Below are positions 23,839 to 31,483 of a DNA stretch of 64,000 nucleotides, one piece after another. Source of the DNA: Vicingus sp036171675. GTDB lineage: Bacteria > Bacteroidota > Bacteroidia > Flavobacteriales_E > Vicingaceae. Every line of letters begins with the position of its first letter. The first letter of the stretch is position 1. Location: the NCBI GenBank assembly GCA_036171675.1, contig JAVHRO010000144.1, positions 6,525-70,524 of the forward strand, given 5' to 3'. The notes beneath the pieces were generated by a model that saw only the letters and a list, made by a program, of their open reading frames with translations, had not been told where the DNA came from and ran no database searches. The position numbers were made by a program, and so were the translations under genes.

Positions 23839-24878
23839 TTTTTTACTTCAAACAAATTAAGTTGATCTAATTTTCCGCTTTTACGTGTTGGAATAAAGAA
23901 TTCAAGCAACAACAAGGCAAATGCAATTATTAAAAATAGTTGAAAACGACTTTCGTAATTTTTAAACACTTTACTATCAAATTCTTTTTTCTCCATTTTA
24001 CCAATTTCGTCCATAATAATTCCTAAACCAGCATTTGCATTGGTAGCTCTCACATAAGTTCCATTACCAGCAGCAGCAATTTGTTTAAGCATATTTTCTT
24101 CTAATTTAGATACCACTGTATTGCCGGTATGATCTGTTTTAAAACCAATTTGCTTACCAGCTTTATAAATAGGTAATGGTGAGCCTTGTTCTGACCCCAT
24201 TCCAATAGTATGAACGGTTACTCCCATTTCGACAGCTTTTTGTGCTGCAGAAACCGCGTCGTCTTCATGGTTCTCACCATCAGTGATTACTATAATGGCT
24301 TTGCTAGTGGTATTTTCGAAATTAAACGATTGCATTGCCAATTCAATAGCCGAGCCAATAGCTGTTCCTTGAGTTGGAACAATATCCGTTCCGATAGTTT
24401 CTAAAAACAATTTAGCCGATGAATAATCGGTAGTAATTGGCAACTGTACATAGGATTCTCCGGCAAATACAATAATTCCTAGTCGGTCATTTTCTAATTT
24501 TTCAATCAACTGGTAAATTGCTCTTTTAGCTCTTTCTAATCGATTTGGAGACAGGTCCTCAGCCATCATACTATTACTTACATCCAGCGCAATCATAAGG
24601 TCTACCCCTTCTTTTTTAGCCTCTTCTGTGGTAGTTCCGTATTGTAAATTTGCCAATCCTAACAACAAAAATAGTATGGTAAACAATAGAATAATAAATT
24701 TAATTATAGGCAGTTTAAACGACACATTTGGCATTAAACGTTTTATCACCGTCTTGTTAGAAAACTGCTTTAATTGTTTATTTTTCCATCGTTGGATTAA
24801 AATAAACACGATTATCATTAAAGGAATTACTGCCAATAACGACCACAAATAAATAATATGTTCAAACCTAAACGACAC
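23835..24878 (-). CDS. batB: BatB von Willebrand factor A domain membrane protein
   Basis: A 347-residue inner-membrane protein: two N-terminal membrane segments (about residues 8-28 and 57-78), a VWA domain with the metal-ion site DVSNSMMAEDLSPNRLERAK and later FAGESYVQLPITTDY, TQGTAIGSAIELA and VITDGENHED, then a C-terminal membrane segment (FQLFLIIAFALLLLEFFI). The MIDAS residues Asp-x-Ser-x-Ser, Thr and Asp are intact, so metal-dependent ligand binding is likely. It overlaps batA (11 bases) and batC (4 bases), so translation of the three is probably coupled. The paralogous batA encodes the same layout; the two are expected to form a complex fed by the MoxR ATPase. Confidence 0.93.
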   Translation of the reverse strand: MSFRFEHIIYLWSLLAVIPLMIIVFILIQRWKNKQLKQFSNKTVIKRLMPNVSFKLPIIKFIILLFTILFLLLGLANLQYGTTTEEAKKEGVDLMIALDVSNSMMAEDLSPNRLERAKRAIYQLIEKLENDRLGIIVFAGESYVQLPITTDYSSAKLFLETIGTDIVPTQGTAIGSAIELAMQSFNFENTTSKAIIVITDGENHEDDAVSAAQKAVEMGVTVHTIGMGSEQGSPLPIYKAGKQIGFKTDHTGNTVVSKLEENMLKQIAAAGNGTYVRATNANAGLGIIMDEIGKMEKKEFDSKVFKNYESRFQLFLIIAFALLLLEFFIPTRKSGKLDQLNLFEVKK

Positions 24879-25866
24879 TTTTAAATACGGTATTTTTTAA
24901 TAAAAATTCTACGATTAACAATACAGTTGCCAACAACGCAAAAGGCCAAAAATGTTCTGCTTTTTTTCTGTAGTCTGTAACATTAATTTTTGATTTTTCT
25001 AACTTATCTATTTCGGAATAAATTTGTTCCAATTTTTTATTATTGGTTGCTCTAAAATATTGTCCATCAGTTAATTTAGATATATCACTTAAAGTTTTTT
25101 CATCAATACGAACTGGTACATCTTGATACACTGTTCTACCAAATTGGTCTTGATAAGGGGTTGGGGCTGTTCCATTACTTCCAACGCCAATGGTATAAAC
25201 TCGAATACCAAATTCGTGGGCAATTTCTGCTGCAGTTACAGGGGGTATTGAACCGGAATTATTTACCCCATCAGTTAACAAAATAACTACCTTACTTTTT
25301 GCCTCACTATCTTTTAAACGATTTACAGCCGTGGCTAACCCCATACCTACCGCCGTTCCATCGTCAATCATTCCATTTTTTACATCTTTAAATAGATTTA
25401 ATAGCACATCGTGGTCGGTAGTAAGAGGACATTGGGTAAAACTTTCTCCCGAATAAATTACCAATCCTATTCTATCGTTTGGACGTTCCTTTATAAAATT
25501 CATTGCTACGTCTTTCGAAGCTTCCAAACGATTGGGTTTAAAATCTTCGGCTAACATACTTCCAGAAATATCCATAGAAATAACAATATCTATTCCTTCT
25601 GTAGTAACATCTTGCCAACTTGAAGATGTTTGAGGACGAGTAATTGCCACAATCAATGCAGCAATAGCTAATACGCGTAACGCAATAATTACATGCCTGA
25701 AATAAGGAAATTTGGTTTTTCCAAAGCTACTTATGGTCGAAATTTTAAAGGTACCTTGTAATTTTCTATTTCGTAAAATATACCATGCTAAGATAATTGG
25801 TATAACTAGGAATAGCCAGAAATATTCAGGGTTCTCAAATGATATGTCGTTCCAATAATTTAACAT
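24868..25866 (-). CDS. batA: BatA von Willebrand factor A domain membrane protein
   Basis: A 332-residue protein with the same layout as BatB: N-terminal membrane segments, VWA domain with the MIDAS motif DISGSMLAEDFKPNRLEASK, then YSGESFTQCPLTTDHD, DGTAVGMGLATAVNRL and LLTDGVNNSG, and a C-terminal membrane segment (FWPFALLATVLLIVEFLL). The family marker EYFWLFLVIPIILAWY lies at the start. In the operon it follows the BatD-like gene at 26002, but the gap between them holds a 100-bp inverted-repeat element. It overlaps batB by 11 bases. Confidence 0.93.
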   Translation of the reverse strand: MLNYWNDISFENPEYFWLFLVIPIILAWYILRNRKLQGTFKISTISSFGKTKFPYFRHVIIALRVLAIAALIVAITRPQTSSSWQDVTTEGIDIVISMDISGSMLAEDFKPNRLEASKDVAMNFIKERPNDRIGLVIYSGESFTQCPLTTDHDVLLNLFKDVKNGMIDDGTAVGMGLATAVNRLKDSEAKSKVVILLTDGVNNSGSIPPVTAAEIAHEFGIRVYTIGVGSNGTAPTPYQDQFGRTVYQDVPVRIDEKTLSDISKLTDGQYFRATNNKKLEQIYSEIDKLEKSKINVTDYRKKAEHFWPFALLATVLLIVEFLLKNTVFKSVV

Positions 25867-25897
25867 TACTTAGGACTGATTTGAAATTACTTTATTA

Positions 25898-25997
25898 GAA
25901 CGCTGATGACGCAGATAAATATGATGAATTATGATTTTTTCCCCGACAAGTCGGGGTATATCAGCGAAAATCTTAACAATCAGTGTCATCAGCGTTC
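25898..25997. mobile_element. 100-bp gene-less inverted-repeat element, relative of the GxxExxY unit
   Basis: Starts GAACGCTGATGACGCAGAT and ends with the reverse complement of GAACGCTGATGACACTGAT, so the outer 19 bases match at 17. The middle carries a perfect hairpin, CCCCGAC-AA-GTCGGGG (25941-25956). The same ends bound the 501-bp GxxExxY unit 0.95 kb away, so this looks like a non-autonomous copy. It sits between batA and the next gene upstream. Confidence 0.7.
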
Positions 25998-26001
25998 CAT
26001 T

Positions 26002-26952
26002 TTATTTTTTAACTTGTTCCTCAACTATTTTGGTAGCATTTATAAAAGCAACTGCAATAATTAAACTTTGCTCATTTTCTTGGTGTAAAGGTTGTTCTTT
26101 TGCGAATTTCACTAAATCAGCTAACGTTAGTGTTTGTGTTAATTTATTCATCATTTCTGGTGTAATTTGCTGCAACCTTAGTCCATGCATTATTTCAATA
26201 GTGGTTTCTTCTAACGCATTTAACTGAAAACGGCTTTCAATGTATTCTCTTAAAATTTCAGAAATGTGTGAATAATATAATTTTACTTTTCCACTCTGCC
26301 ATAATTTTTCTTGATTGAGTTTTTCTAATTTCTCTAAAGCAATAATGTGGCAAGGAATTACAGGAATTTCTTCTTCAACGACCTCTTGTGGTTTTCTATT
26401 TATTAAGTATTTAATCACAACTACTATTAGCGCAACTAAAACCAAAATGCCAACCATCCACCACCAATTGTCTTTTAGCCAATCAATAATGGAAAATGGT
26501 TCTGAAATAATTTCTTTTATATCAAAAATTTCTTTGGTAGTATCAACAGCGATGGTATTTACCTGCAATAAAAAAGGCTCTGTTTCAACGGTATCATTAT
26601 TTACCACGAATTTAAAAGGAGGAATAACGTAATAACCTGAATCAAATGAAGTTAATGTTATGATTTGTTGTTGTATAACTTGATAAGGGTCGGCTTTATC
26701 AGGAACAATGGTATCAATTTTCGATTTATTTACAACTTCAATAAATTCGTTAATAGTATCATATATGGTAGGAAATGCAATACTTATACTTCCTAAATCA
26801 CGACGGTAATCAATTTTTAAATGAACTTTAACTTGTTCTCCTATTAAAATAGCAGAAGTATCAGCTTTGGCTTCAACTTTAAATTGTTGAGCATTGGCTT
26901 GAAAAGCAAGTAGTAGTAGTAATATGTAGATAATTTTTTTCAAATGGAACAT
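26002..26952 (-). CDS. BatD-like/DUF4381-like envelope protein of the bat operon
   Basis: A 316-residue protein with a signal peptide (IIYILLLLLAFQANAQ), a periplasmic beta domain resembling the first domain of BatD (ADTSAILIGEQVKVHLKIDY), one membrane segment (WWWMVGILVLVALIVVVIKYLI) and a cytoplasmic helical tail (KLYYSHISEILREYIESRFQLNALEETTIEIM). Comparable genes, similar in layout to DUF4381, normally sit between the DUF58 gene and batA. Its start codon (26952-26950) is one base from the GAAC end of the GxxExxY unit, so the insertion has replaced its native leader. Translation may depend on transcripts running through the unit. Confidence 0.8.
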   Translation of the reverse strand: MFHLKKIIYILLLLLAFQANAQQFKVEAKADTSAILIGEQVKVHLKIDYRRDLGSISIAFPTIYDTINEFIEVVNKSKIDTIVPDKADPYQVIQQQIITLTSFDSGYYVIPPFKFVVNNDTVETEPFLLQVNTIAVDTTKEIFDIKEIISEPFSIIDWLKDNWWWMVGILVLVALIVVVIKYLINRKPQEVVEEEIPVIPCHIIALEKLEKLNQEKLWQSGKVKLYYSHISEILREYIESRFQLNALEETTIEIMHGLRLQQITPEMMNKLTQTLTLADLVKFAKEQPLHQENEQSLIIAVAFINATKIVEEQVKK

Positions 26953-26953
26953 T

Positions 26954-27454
26954 GAACGCTGATGACGCTGATTTTTATGATTTTACACAATTTTTTTCTT
27001 AAACTGATAACACTAGTTTTTATGATTTTTAATATTTGTAAATACTTTTCTTCTAAATTCTGGTTCTTTTCCAAAATTAAGTAACAACCCAACTTCAATA
27101 TCGCTTGCTTTTAGATAATTAATCCGTTGAAACTCGTGTTCTTCACAAAGTGATTCTGTGGCTTTCAACTCAATAATTACTTGATTATTAATTACTAAAT
27201 CAGCATAATAAATACCTACTTCAACATCATTATAATAAACTTTTACCTGTTTTTGAGGTTCAACATCAAACCCTTCATTTTTTAGTTCTAAAATCATTGC
27301 ATTTTCATAAACCTTTTCTAAAAATCCATAACCAAGTGTATTATATACTTGATAATATATTTTAATTATTTGCTTTGTGAGATTACTATATTTATAATTA
27401 TCATACATAATTATCTATCTTATTTTATCATAACAATCAGCGTAATCAGCGTTC
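26954..27454. mobile_element. 501-bp unit: 28-bp terminal inverted repeats around a GxxExxY gene
   Basis: The left end (26954-26981, starts GAACGCTGATGACGCTGATT) matches the reverse complement of the right end (27427-27454) at 26 of 28 bases. A degraded direct copy of the left end follows at 27004-27029 (22 of 26 bases). One gene, the GxxExxY protein, lies between the ends. The unit is in the operon gap between the DUF58 gene and the BatD-like gene. No transposase motif (DDE or tyrosine recombinase) is present, and no target duplication is obvious. Confidence 0.75.
27013..27408 (-). CDS. GxxExxY family protein, PD-(D/E)XK nuclease fold
   Basis: A 131-residue protein with the family motif G28-FL-E31-KV-Y34 in TLGYGFLEKVYENAMILEL. 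A nuclease core follows: Asp70 in YYADLVI, Glu80-x-Lys82 in VIIELKATE, and a Q94-x3-Y98 motif (FQRINYLKAS), as in PDDEXK_3 and RecB-like nucleases. The catalytic residues appear intact. The family is common in Bacteroidota, often in several copies per genome, and its function is not established. Here it is the sole gene between 28-bp inverted repeats and points with the bat operon. No signal peptide is visible, so it is cytoplasmic and unlikely to take part in the Bat complex itself. Confidence 0.88.
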   Translation of the reverse strand: MYDNYKYSNLTKQIIKIYYQVYNTLGYGFLEKVYENAMILELKNEGFDVEPQKQVKVYYNDVEVGIYYADLVINNQVIIELKATESLCEEHEFQRINYLKASDIEVGLLLNFGKEPEFRRKVFTNIKNHKN

Positions 27455-27466
27455 TATTTTTTCAAA

Positions 27467-28414
27467 TTATTTAGCTCCTCTACGTTTAAACAAATTCATT
27501 AATGATTTTATATAGTTTTCTTCTGTAGTAATCTCAGCATTATCAACTCCAGACCTCTTTAATAACTTCTTTAATGTATCTTTTCTTCTCAAGGCTTCTG
27601 CTTTATAATGTATTCTAACATTTTTACTAGATGAATTAACCCATTTCAACTCATGTGTTTCAGCATCTAATAAGGGAATCAATCCTAGATCTGGTAATTC
27701 TTCTTCAGCTTTATCGTAAATGTGTAAAGCTATTAAATCATGTTTTTTATTGGCAATTTTTAAGGCATCTTCATACGATTTGTTATCAACAAAATCAGAA
27801 ATTAAAAATGATGTACTCCTTTTCTTAATTACATTGGTAAAATATTTCAAGGCTAAACCTATATCAGTACCTTTACTTTTGGGCTGAAAATCTATTAAAT
27901 CCCTTATAATCATTAAAATATGGCCTTTTCCTTTTTTTGGAGGAATAAACTTTTCAATAATGTCGGAGAAAAAAACAACTCCCACTTTATCGTTATTTTG
28001 TATAGCTGAAAATGCCAAAACTGCACATATTTCGGTGGCTAATTCTTGCTTACTTTTATCTTGAGTACCAAACTCTTTTGAACCGCTTACATCGACCAAC
28101 AACATTACAGTCATTTCACGTTCTTCTTCAAACACTTTGATAAAAGGATGTCCAAAACGAGCAGTAACATTCCAATCGATAGTTCTTATTTCATCACCAT
28201 GCTGATACTCCCTAACCTCACTAAATGCCATACCTCTGCCTTTAAAAGCTGAGTGATACTCACCTGAGAAAATTTGATTGCTCAACCCTCTGGTTTTAAT
28301 TTCAATCTTTCGTACTTTTTTTAGAAGCTCTGAAGTAGAGATTGAGTTGGAAGACCGAGGTCTGAAGTCCGAAGTTTGATATTCCGATTTTGATATGAGA
28401 TGATTAGTCTTCAT
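27467..28414 (-). CDS. DUF58 domain protein of the bat operon
   Basis: A 315-residue protein with the DUF58/VWA-like core: TRGLSNQIFSGEYHSAFKGRGMAFSEVREY, HGDEIRTIDWNVTARFGHPFIKVFEEERE, and the metal-site motif LLVDVSGSKEFG. It normally follows moxR directly and is thought to act with it as a chaperone pair. The first 30 residues or so (KSEYQTSDFRPRSSNSIST) are encoded by the repeat that bounds the four-helix-bundle unit, so the native N-terminus, expected near SELLKKVRKIEI, has been extended. The ATG at 28414 overlaps the stop of the four-helix-bundle gene (ATGA), so translation may now be coupled to it. Confidence 0.88.
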   Translation of the reverse strand: MKTNHLISKSEYQTSDFRPRSSNSISTSELLKKVRKIEIKTRGLSNQIFSGEYHSAFKGRGMAFSEVREYQHGDEIRTIDWNVTARFGHPFIKVFEEEREMTVMLLVDVSGSKEFGTQDKSKQELATEICAVLAFSAIQNNDKVGVVFFSDIIEKFIPPKKGKGHILMIIRDLIDFQPKSKGTDIGLALKYFTNVIKKRSTSFLISDFVDNKSYEDALKIANKKHDLIALHIYDKAEEELPDLGLIPLLDAETHELKWVNSSSKNVRIHYKAEALRRKDTLKKLLKRSGVDNAEITTEENYIKSLMNLFKRRGAK

Positions 28415-28844
28415 TGAATTTTCTTTTTAAAAGCAACCATCATATTCATCAAAACAAATGATTCTTCATATAATTTATTGAATTCTGTTTCAATTAAATA
28501 TTTTCTTTTTAAAGCTTTATGTAAGCATGTTACAACTTCAGCTAATGAGCGAATTGCGTATCCCATAAATTTTTTAAACTCTAAATGAGACTGTCCAATA
28601 GAGCCTTCAGCAATATTTAAAGCGATTGAATCGGCAGCCCTTCTAACTTGAGAAGTTAAATTATAAATCTCATTGGCAGGGAATTTTTTTGTCAAGAAAT
28701 CTATATCCTCTCCAAAAGCCATAGCTTTTTGCCAAATAATCAACTTTTCAAACTTAAACCCTATCTCCATTTTATTTTTTTACTTCCGTCTTCCAACTTT
28801 TTTTACTTCGGTATTCGGTCTTCCAACTTCCAACTTCCAACTTC
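28346..28844. mobile_element. four-helix-bundle unit flanked by inverted TTCCAACTTC-type repeats
   Basis: The left repeat (28346-28375, GTTGGAAGACCGA then degenerate GAAGTCCGAAGT) is inverted relative to the right repeat (28782-28844). A 13-base core, GTTGGAAGACCGA at 28346-28358, matches the reverse complement of 28815-28827 exactly. The right side is expanded with several TTCCAACTTC copies and ends at the stop codon of moxR. The four-helix-bundle gene is the only gene inside, and the left repeat is translated as the start of the DUF58 protein. Confidence 0.6.
28411..28770 (-). CDS. four helix bundle protein (23S rRNA intervening-sequence protein family)
   Basis: A 119-residue protein with the family markers KFEKLIIWQKAMAF, the helix ending EIYNLTSQVRRAADSIALNIAEG, and SHLEFKKFMGYAIRSLAEVVTCLHKA. 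Related proteins are encoded inside intervening sequences of 23S rRNA genes, and also occur as the Avd accessory protein of diversity-generating retroelements. Alone, as here, the function is unknown. It lies between moxR and DUF58, a place where bat operons normally have no gene, and is flanked by inverted pyrimidine-rich repeats. No reverse transcriptase or variable repeat is nearby, so a diversity-generating system is not supported. Confidence 0.88.
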   Translation of the reverse strand: MEIGFKFEKLIIWQKAMAFGEDIDFLTKKFPANEIYNLTSQVRRAADSIALNIAEGSIGQSHLEFKKFMGYAIRSLAEVVTCLHKALKRKYLIETEFNKLYEESFVLMNMMVAFKKKIQ

Positions 28845-29887
28845 TAAGGAATTTCAACGTTATTTAATATTCCATTAATAATTTCTTCGGTTGTAATATT
28901 TTCAGCTTCTGCTTCATAGCTCAATCCAATTCTGTGACGAAGCACATCATGACATATAGCACGAACATCTTCTGGAATTACATATCCTCTTCGTTTTATA
29001 AAAGCATACGCTTTTGCTGCTAATGCAAGATTAATACTTGCTCTAGGCGAACCTCCAAAACTTATTAAGTTTTTGTAATCCGCTAAATTGTAGTTTTCTG
29101 GATTTCTAGTCGCATCAACAATGTCAACAATATATTGCTCAATTTTTTCATCCATATAAACTTCTCTTACCACCTCTCTCGCTCTTAATATGTCGGCAGG
29201 TTTAAGTACTTTATTAGGAACAGGAAATCCTGCCTTAGAAATATTATGTCTTATAATAATTTTTTCGTCTTCTTTTTTAGGATAGTCTAACACCACTTTT
29301 AACATAAAACGGTCTACCTGAGCCTCTGGCAAAGGATATGTTCCTTCTTGTTCTATAGGATTTTGGGTTGCCAATACCAAAAATGGTTCTGGTAATTTAA
29401 AGGTTTCTTCACCAATGGTAATTTGACGTTCTTGCATTGCCTCCAAAAGTGCACTTTGAACCTTTGCTGGAGCTCGGTTTATCTCATCAGCCAATACAAA
29501 ATTGGCAAAAATTGGTCCCTTTTTCACCGAAAATGCTTCTTGTTTTTGGTTATAAATCATGGTTCCTACAACGTCGGCAGGCAATAAATCGGGAGTAAAC
29601 TGTACACGGCTAAATTTTACATCAACAATTTTAGCCAAGGTATTTATGGCTAATGTTTTTGCTAAACCAGGAACACCTTCTAATAAAATGTGTCCGTTCG
29701 ACAATAGACCTATTAAAAGACGCTCAGTCATGTGTTTTTGACCCACAATAACTTTATCCATTTCCATGGTTAGCAATTCAACAAATGAGCTTTCAAGTTG
29801 AATTTTTTCATTTAACGCTCTAATATCAACGCTTGATGTCTCAGGTTTAAGGATTGTTGTTTGTTGGTTGTACTTTATTTCTTCCAT
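28844..29887 (-). CDS. MoxR family AAA+ ATPase
   Basis: A 347-residue ATPase with Walker A GVPGLAKT, Walker B FVLADEINRAP, sensor region LVLATQNPIEQEGTYPLPEAQVDRFML, and the C-terminal lid (VIPEDVRAICHDVLRHRIGLSYEAEAENI). MoxR proteins work as chaperones with DUF58 and VWA proteins; this one heads the bat operon. The stop codon at 28844-28846 coincides with the edge of the TTCCAACTTC repeat array that bounds the four-helix-bundle unit. The 113 bases upstream hold no gene or clear structure beyond a likely promoter region. Confidence 0.93.
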   Translation of the reverse strand: MEEIKYNQQTTILKPETSSVDIRALNEKIQLESSFVELLTMEMDKVIVGQKHMTERLLIGLLSNGHILLEGVPGLAKTLAINTLAKIVDVKFSRVQFTPDLLPADVVGTMIYNQKQEAFSVKKGPIFANFVLADEINRAPAKVQSALLEAMQERQITIGEETFKLPEPFLVLATQNPIEQEGTYPLPEAQVDRFMLKVVLDYPKKEDEKIIIRHNISKAGFPVPNKVLKPADILRAREVVREVYMDEKIEQYIVDIVDATRNPENYNLADYKNLISFGGSPRASINLALAAKAYAFIKRRGYVIPEDVRAICHDVLRHRIGLSYEAEAENITTEEIINGILNNVEIP

Positions 29888-30000
29888 AATTTTACAATTA
29901 AAAACAAGTCAAAATTAGTCACACCATTTTACTTAAAAGTCCTATGGATAAAAGTCTTTGTTAAAAATTGTTAACGGTTAATTAATTCTTTTGCAAAAGA

Positions 30001-30765
30001 TTAGAGTTTATCAAAAACTCCTAATCCGAACAAACTAAAATCGTATTTAATGGGATCCAATTTATCAATCTTTCTTAAAGTATGAGTTAGCTCCTCAACT
30101 GCTTTCCAATCGTTTTGAGTTCGATTTAGCAATCCTATTTTACGTGCCACATTTCCAGAATGCACATCTAATGGACACATAAGAGCACTTGGTTTAATTG
30201 TATTCCAAATACCAAAATCTACTCCCCTGTTGTCGTTTCTTACCATCCATCGCAAAAACATGTTGATACGTTTTGCTGACGAATTATTATTAGAATCCGA
30301 CACATGTTTTGTGGTTCGAGTGGGATGCTCAATTTCAAAGAAAACAGTTCTAAAATGGTGAATACTTTTTTGCATGTCATTCTGATTAGCTGAAAAAACC
30401 GATTCAAGCCCTTCATGATTAAGGTATATATTTTTTAAAGATGTTATAAAAAAGAATAAATCAACCACATTAAACGTGCGATGTTTAAATGAAAGCAACC
30501 TATTCAACTCTTTATTATTATGATTAAGCACAAAATCATACGGGGCAAAATCCATTAATTGCATCAATTGATTTGCATTCTTAATAATTGTAACGCGCTG
30601 ACCCCAAGAAATAGTAGCCGTTAAAAAACCAGAAATTTCAATATCTTCTTTAGTTGAAAATAAATGTGGTATGGATATAGGATCGGATTCAATAAAAGAT
30701 TTACGGTTGTATTGATCATATTTTTCTTCCAGTAAATCAACAATTTCTTGATAGTTTAAGTTCAT
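30001..30765 (-). CDS. TIGR02757 family protein (DUF2400)
   Basis: A 254-residue protein of a Bacteroidota family that may resemble helix-hairpin-helix glycosylases in fold. Conserved pieces are DPISIPHLFSTKEDIEISGFLTATISWGQR, FKHRTFNVVDLFFFITSL, KRINMFLRWMVRNDNRGVDFGIW and MCPLDVHSGNVARKIGLL, ending YDFSLFGLGVF. The segment RWMVR plus LDVHSGNVAR is reminiscent of DNA-glycosylase catalytic regions, so a nucleic acid role is possible but not shown. It is a single gene, divergent from DUF4294 and downstream of the bat operon promoter side. Confidence 0.8.
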   Translation of the reverse strand: MNLNYQEIVDLLEEKYDQYNRKSFIESDPISIPHLFSTKEDIEISGFLTATISWGQRVTIIKNANQLMQLMDFAPYDFVLNHNNKELNRLLSFKHRTFNVVDLFFFITSLKNIYLNHEGLESVFSANQNDMQKSIHHFRTVFFEIEHPTRTTKHVSDSNNNSSAKRINMFLRWMVRNDNRGVDFGIWNTIKPSALMCPLDVHSGNVARKIGLLNRTQNDWKAVEELTHTLRKIDKLDPIKYDFSLFGLGVFDKL

Positions 30766-30817
30766 TTGACAAAATTATTATTGGTAAAGGTCTAATTTTA
30801 TTTTTAAATTTATTGAT

Positions 30818-31483
30818 GTGAATAACAAAGTACATCTTATTATTTTACTTTTTATGCTTGTTCAATCAAGTGTATTCTGTCAAAATCAACAACAAATGGT
30901 TATTGATTCGTTGACTGCTGTGGATACCACCGCTTTTAATGTAATAGAGAAAAAACTACCGAACGGCAAAGTAATGCAAATGTTAGTTATTGGTAAAGAC
31001 ACTAGTTACTTGTACAATTTACCTGTATTACGAATTGTTGGAGAAAAACTTTACGGTAATGCCGAAAAAGACAAGCAATTTCGACGATTACGTTACCATG
31101 TTACCAAGGTTTACCCTTATGCAAAGTTAGCTGCTCAAAAGCTTAGGGATTACAATACCGAATTGGAACAAGTGCACTCTAATCGAAAAAGAAGATTATT
31201 GCTTAAGCAACGTGAACGAGAATTAAAAGATGAGTTCACTGATGTTATAAAGTCCATGAGTGTAACTCAAGGCCGTGTGTTGGTAAAATTAATTGATAGG
31301 GAAACTGGCGAATCGACTTATGATATCATAAAAGAAATGAGAGGTGGGTTTAAGGCTTTTATATACCAAGGAGTTGCAATGTTGTATAGTGGAGACTTAA
31401 AAGAGCGCTATGACCCAAAAAGCAACGAAGAAGACGAAATGATTGAGCGGATTGTATTAATGATTGATGCAGGGAAAATTTAA
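30818..31483 (+). CDS. DUF4294 domain exported protein
   Basis: A 221-residue protein with a signal peptide (IILLFMLVQSSVFCQ). The DUF4294 domain covers about residues 70-210: VLRIVGEKLYGNAEKDKQFRRLRYHVTKVYPYA, a charged helix with many Arg and Lys, then VTQGRVLVKLIDRETGESTYDIIKEMRGGFKAFIYQG. The family is restricted to Bacteroidota and of unknown function; the conserved RGxxAFxxQ region and envelope location are the only hints. Its stop overlaps the convergent START-like gene by 4 bases. Confidence 0.82.
   Translation: MNNKVHLIILLFMLVQSSVFCQNQQQMVIDSLTAVDTTAFNVIEKKLPNGKVMQMLVIGKDTSYLYNLPVLRIVGEKLYGNAEKDKQFRRLRYHVTKVYPYAKLAAQKLRDYNTELEQVHSNRKRRLLLKQRERELKDEFTDVIKSMSVTQGRVLVKLIDRETGESTYDIIKEMRGGFKAFIYQGVAMLYSGDLKERYDPKSNEEDEMIERIVLMIDAGKI

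Noticed and set aside
28411..28770. Diversity-generating retroelement Avd protein
   Set aside because: The four-helix-bundle family is right, but no reverse transcriptase, template repeat or variable repeat is nearby.
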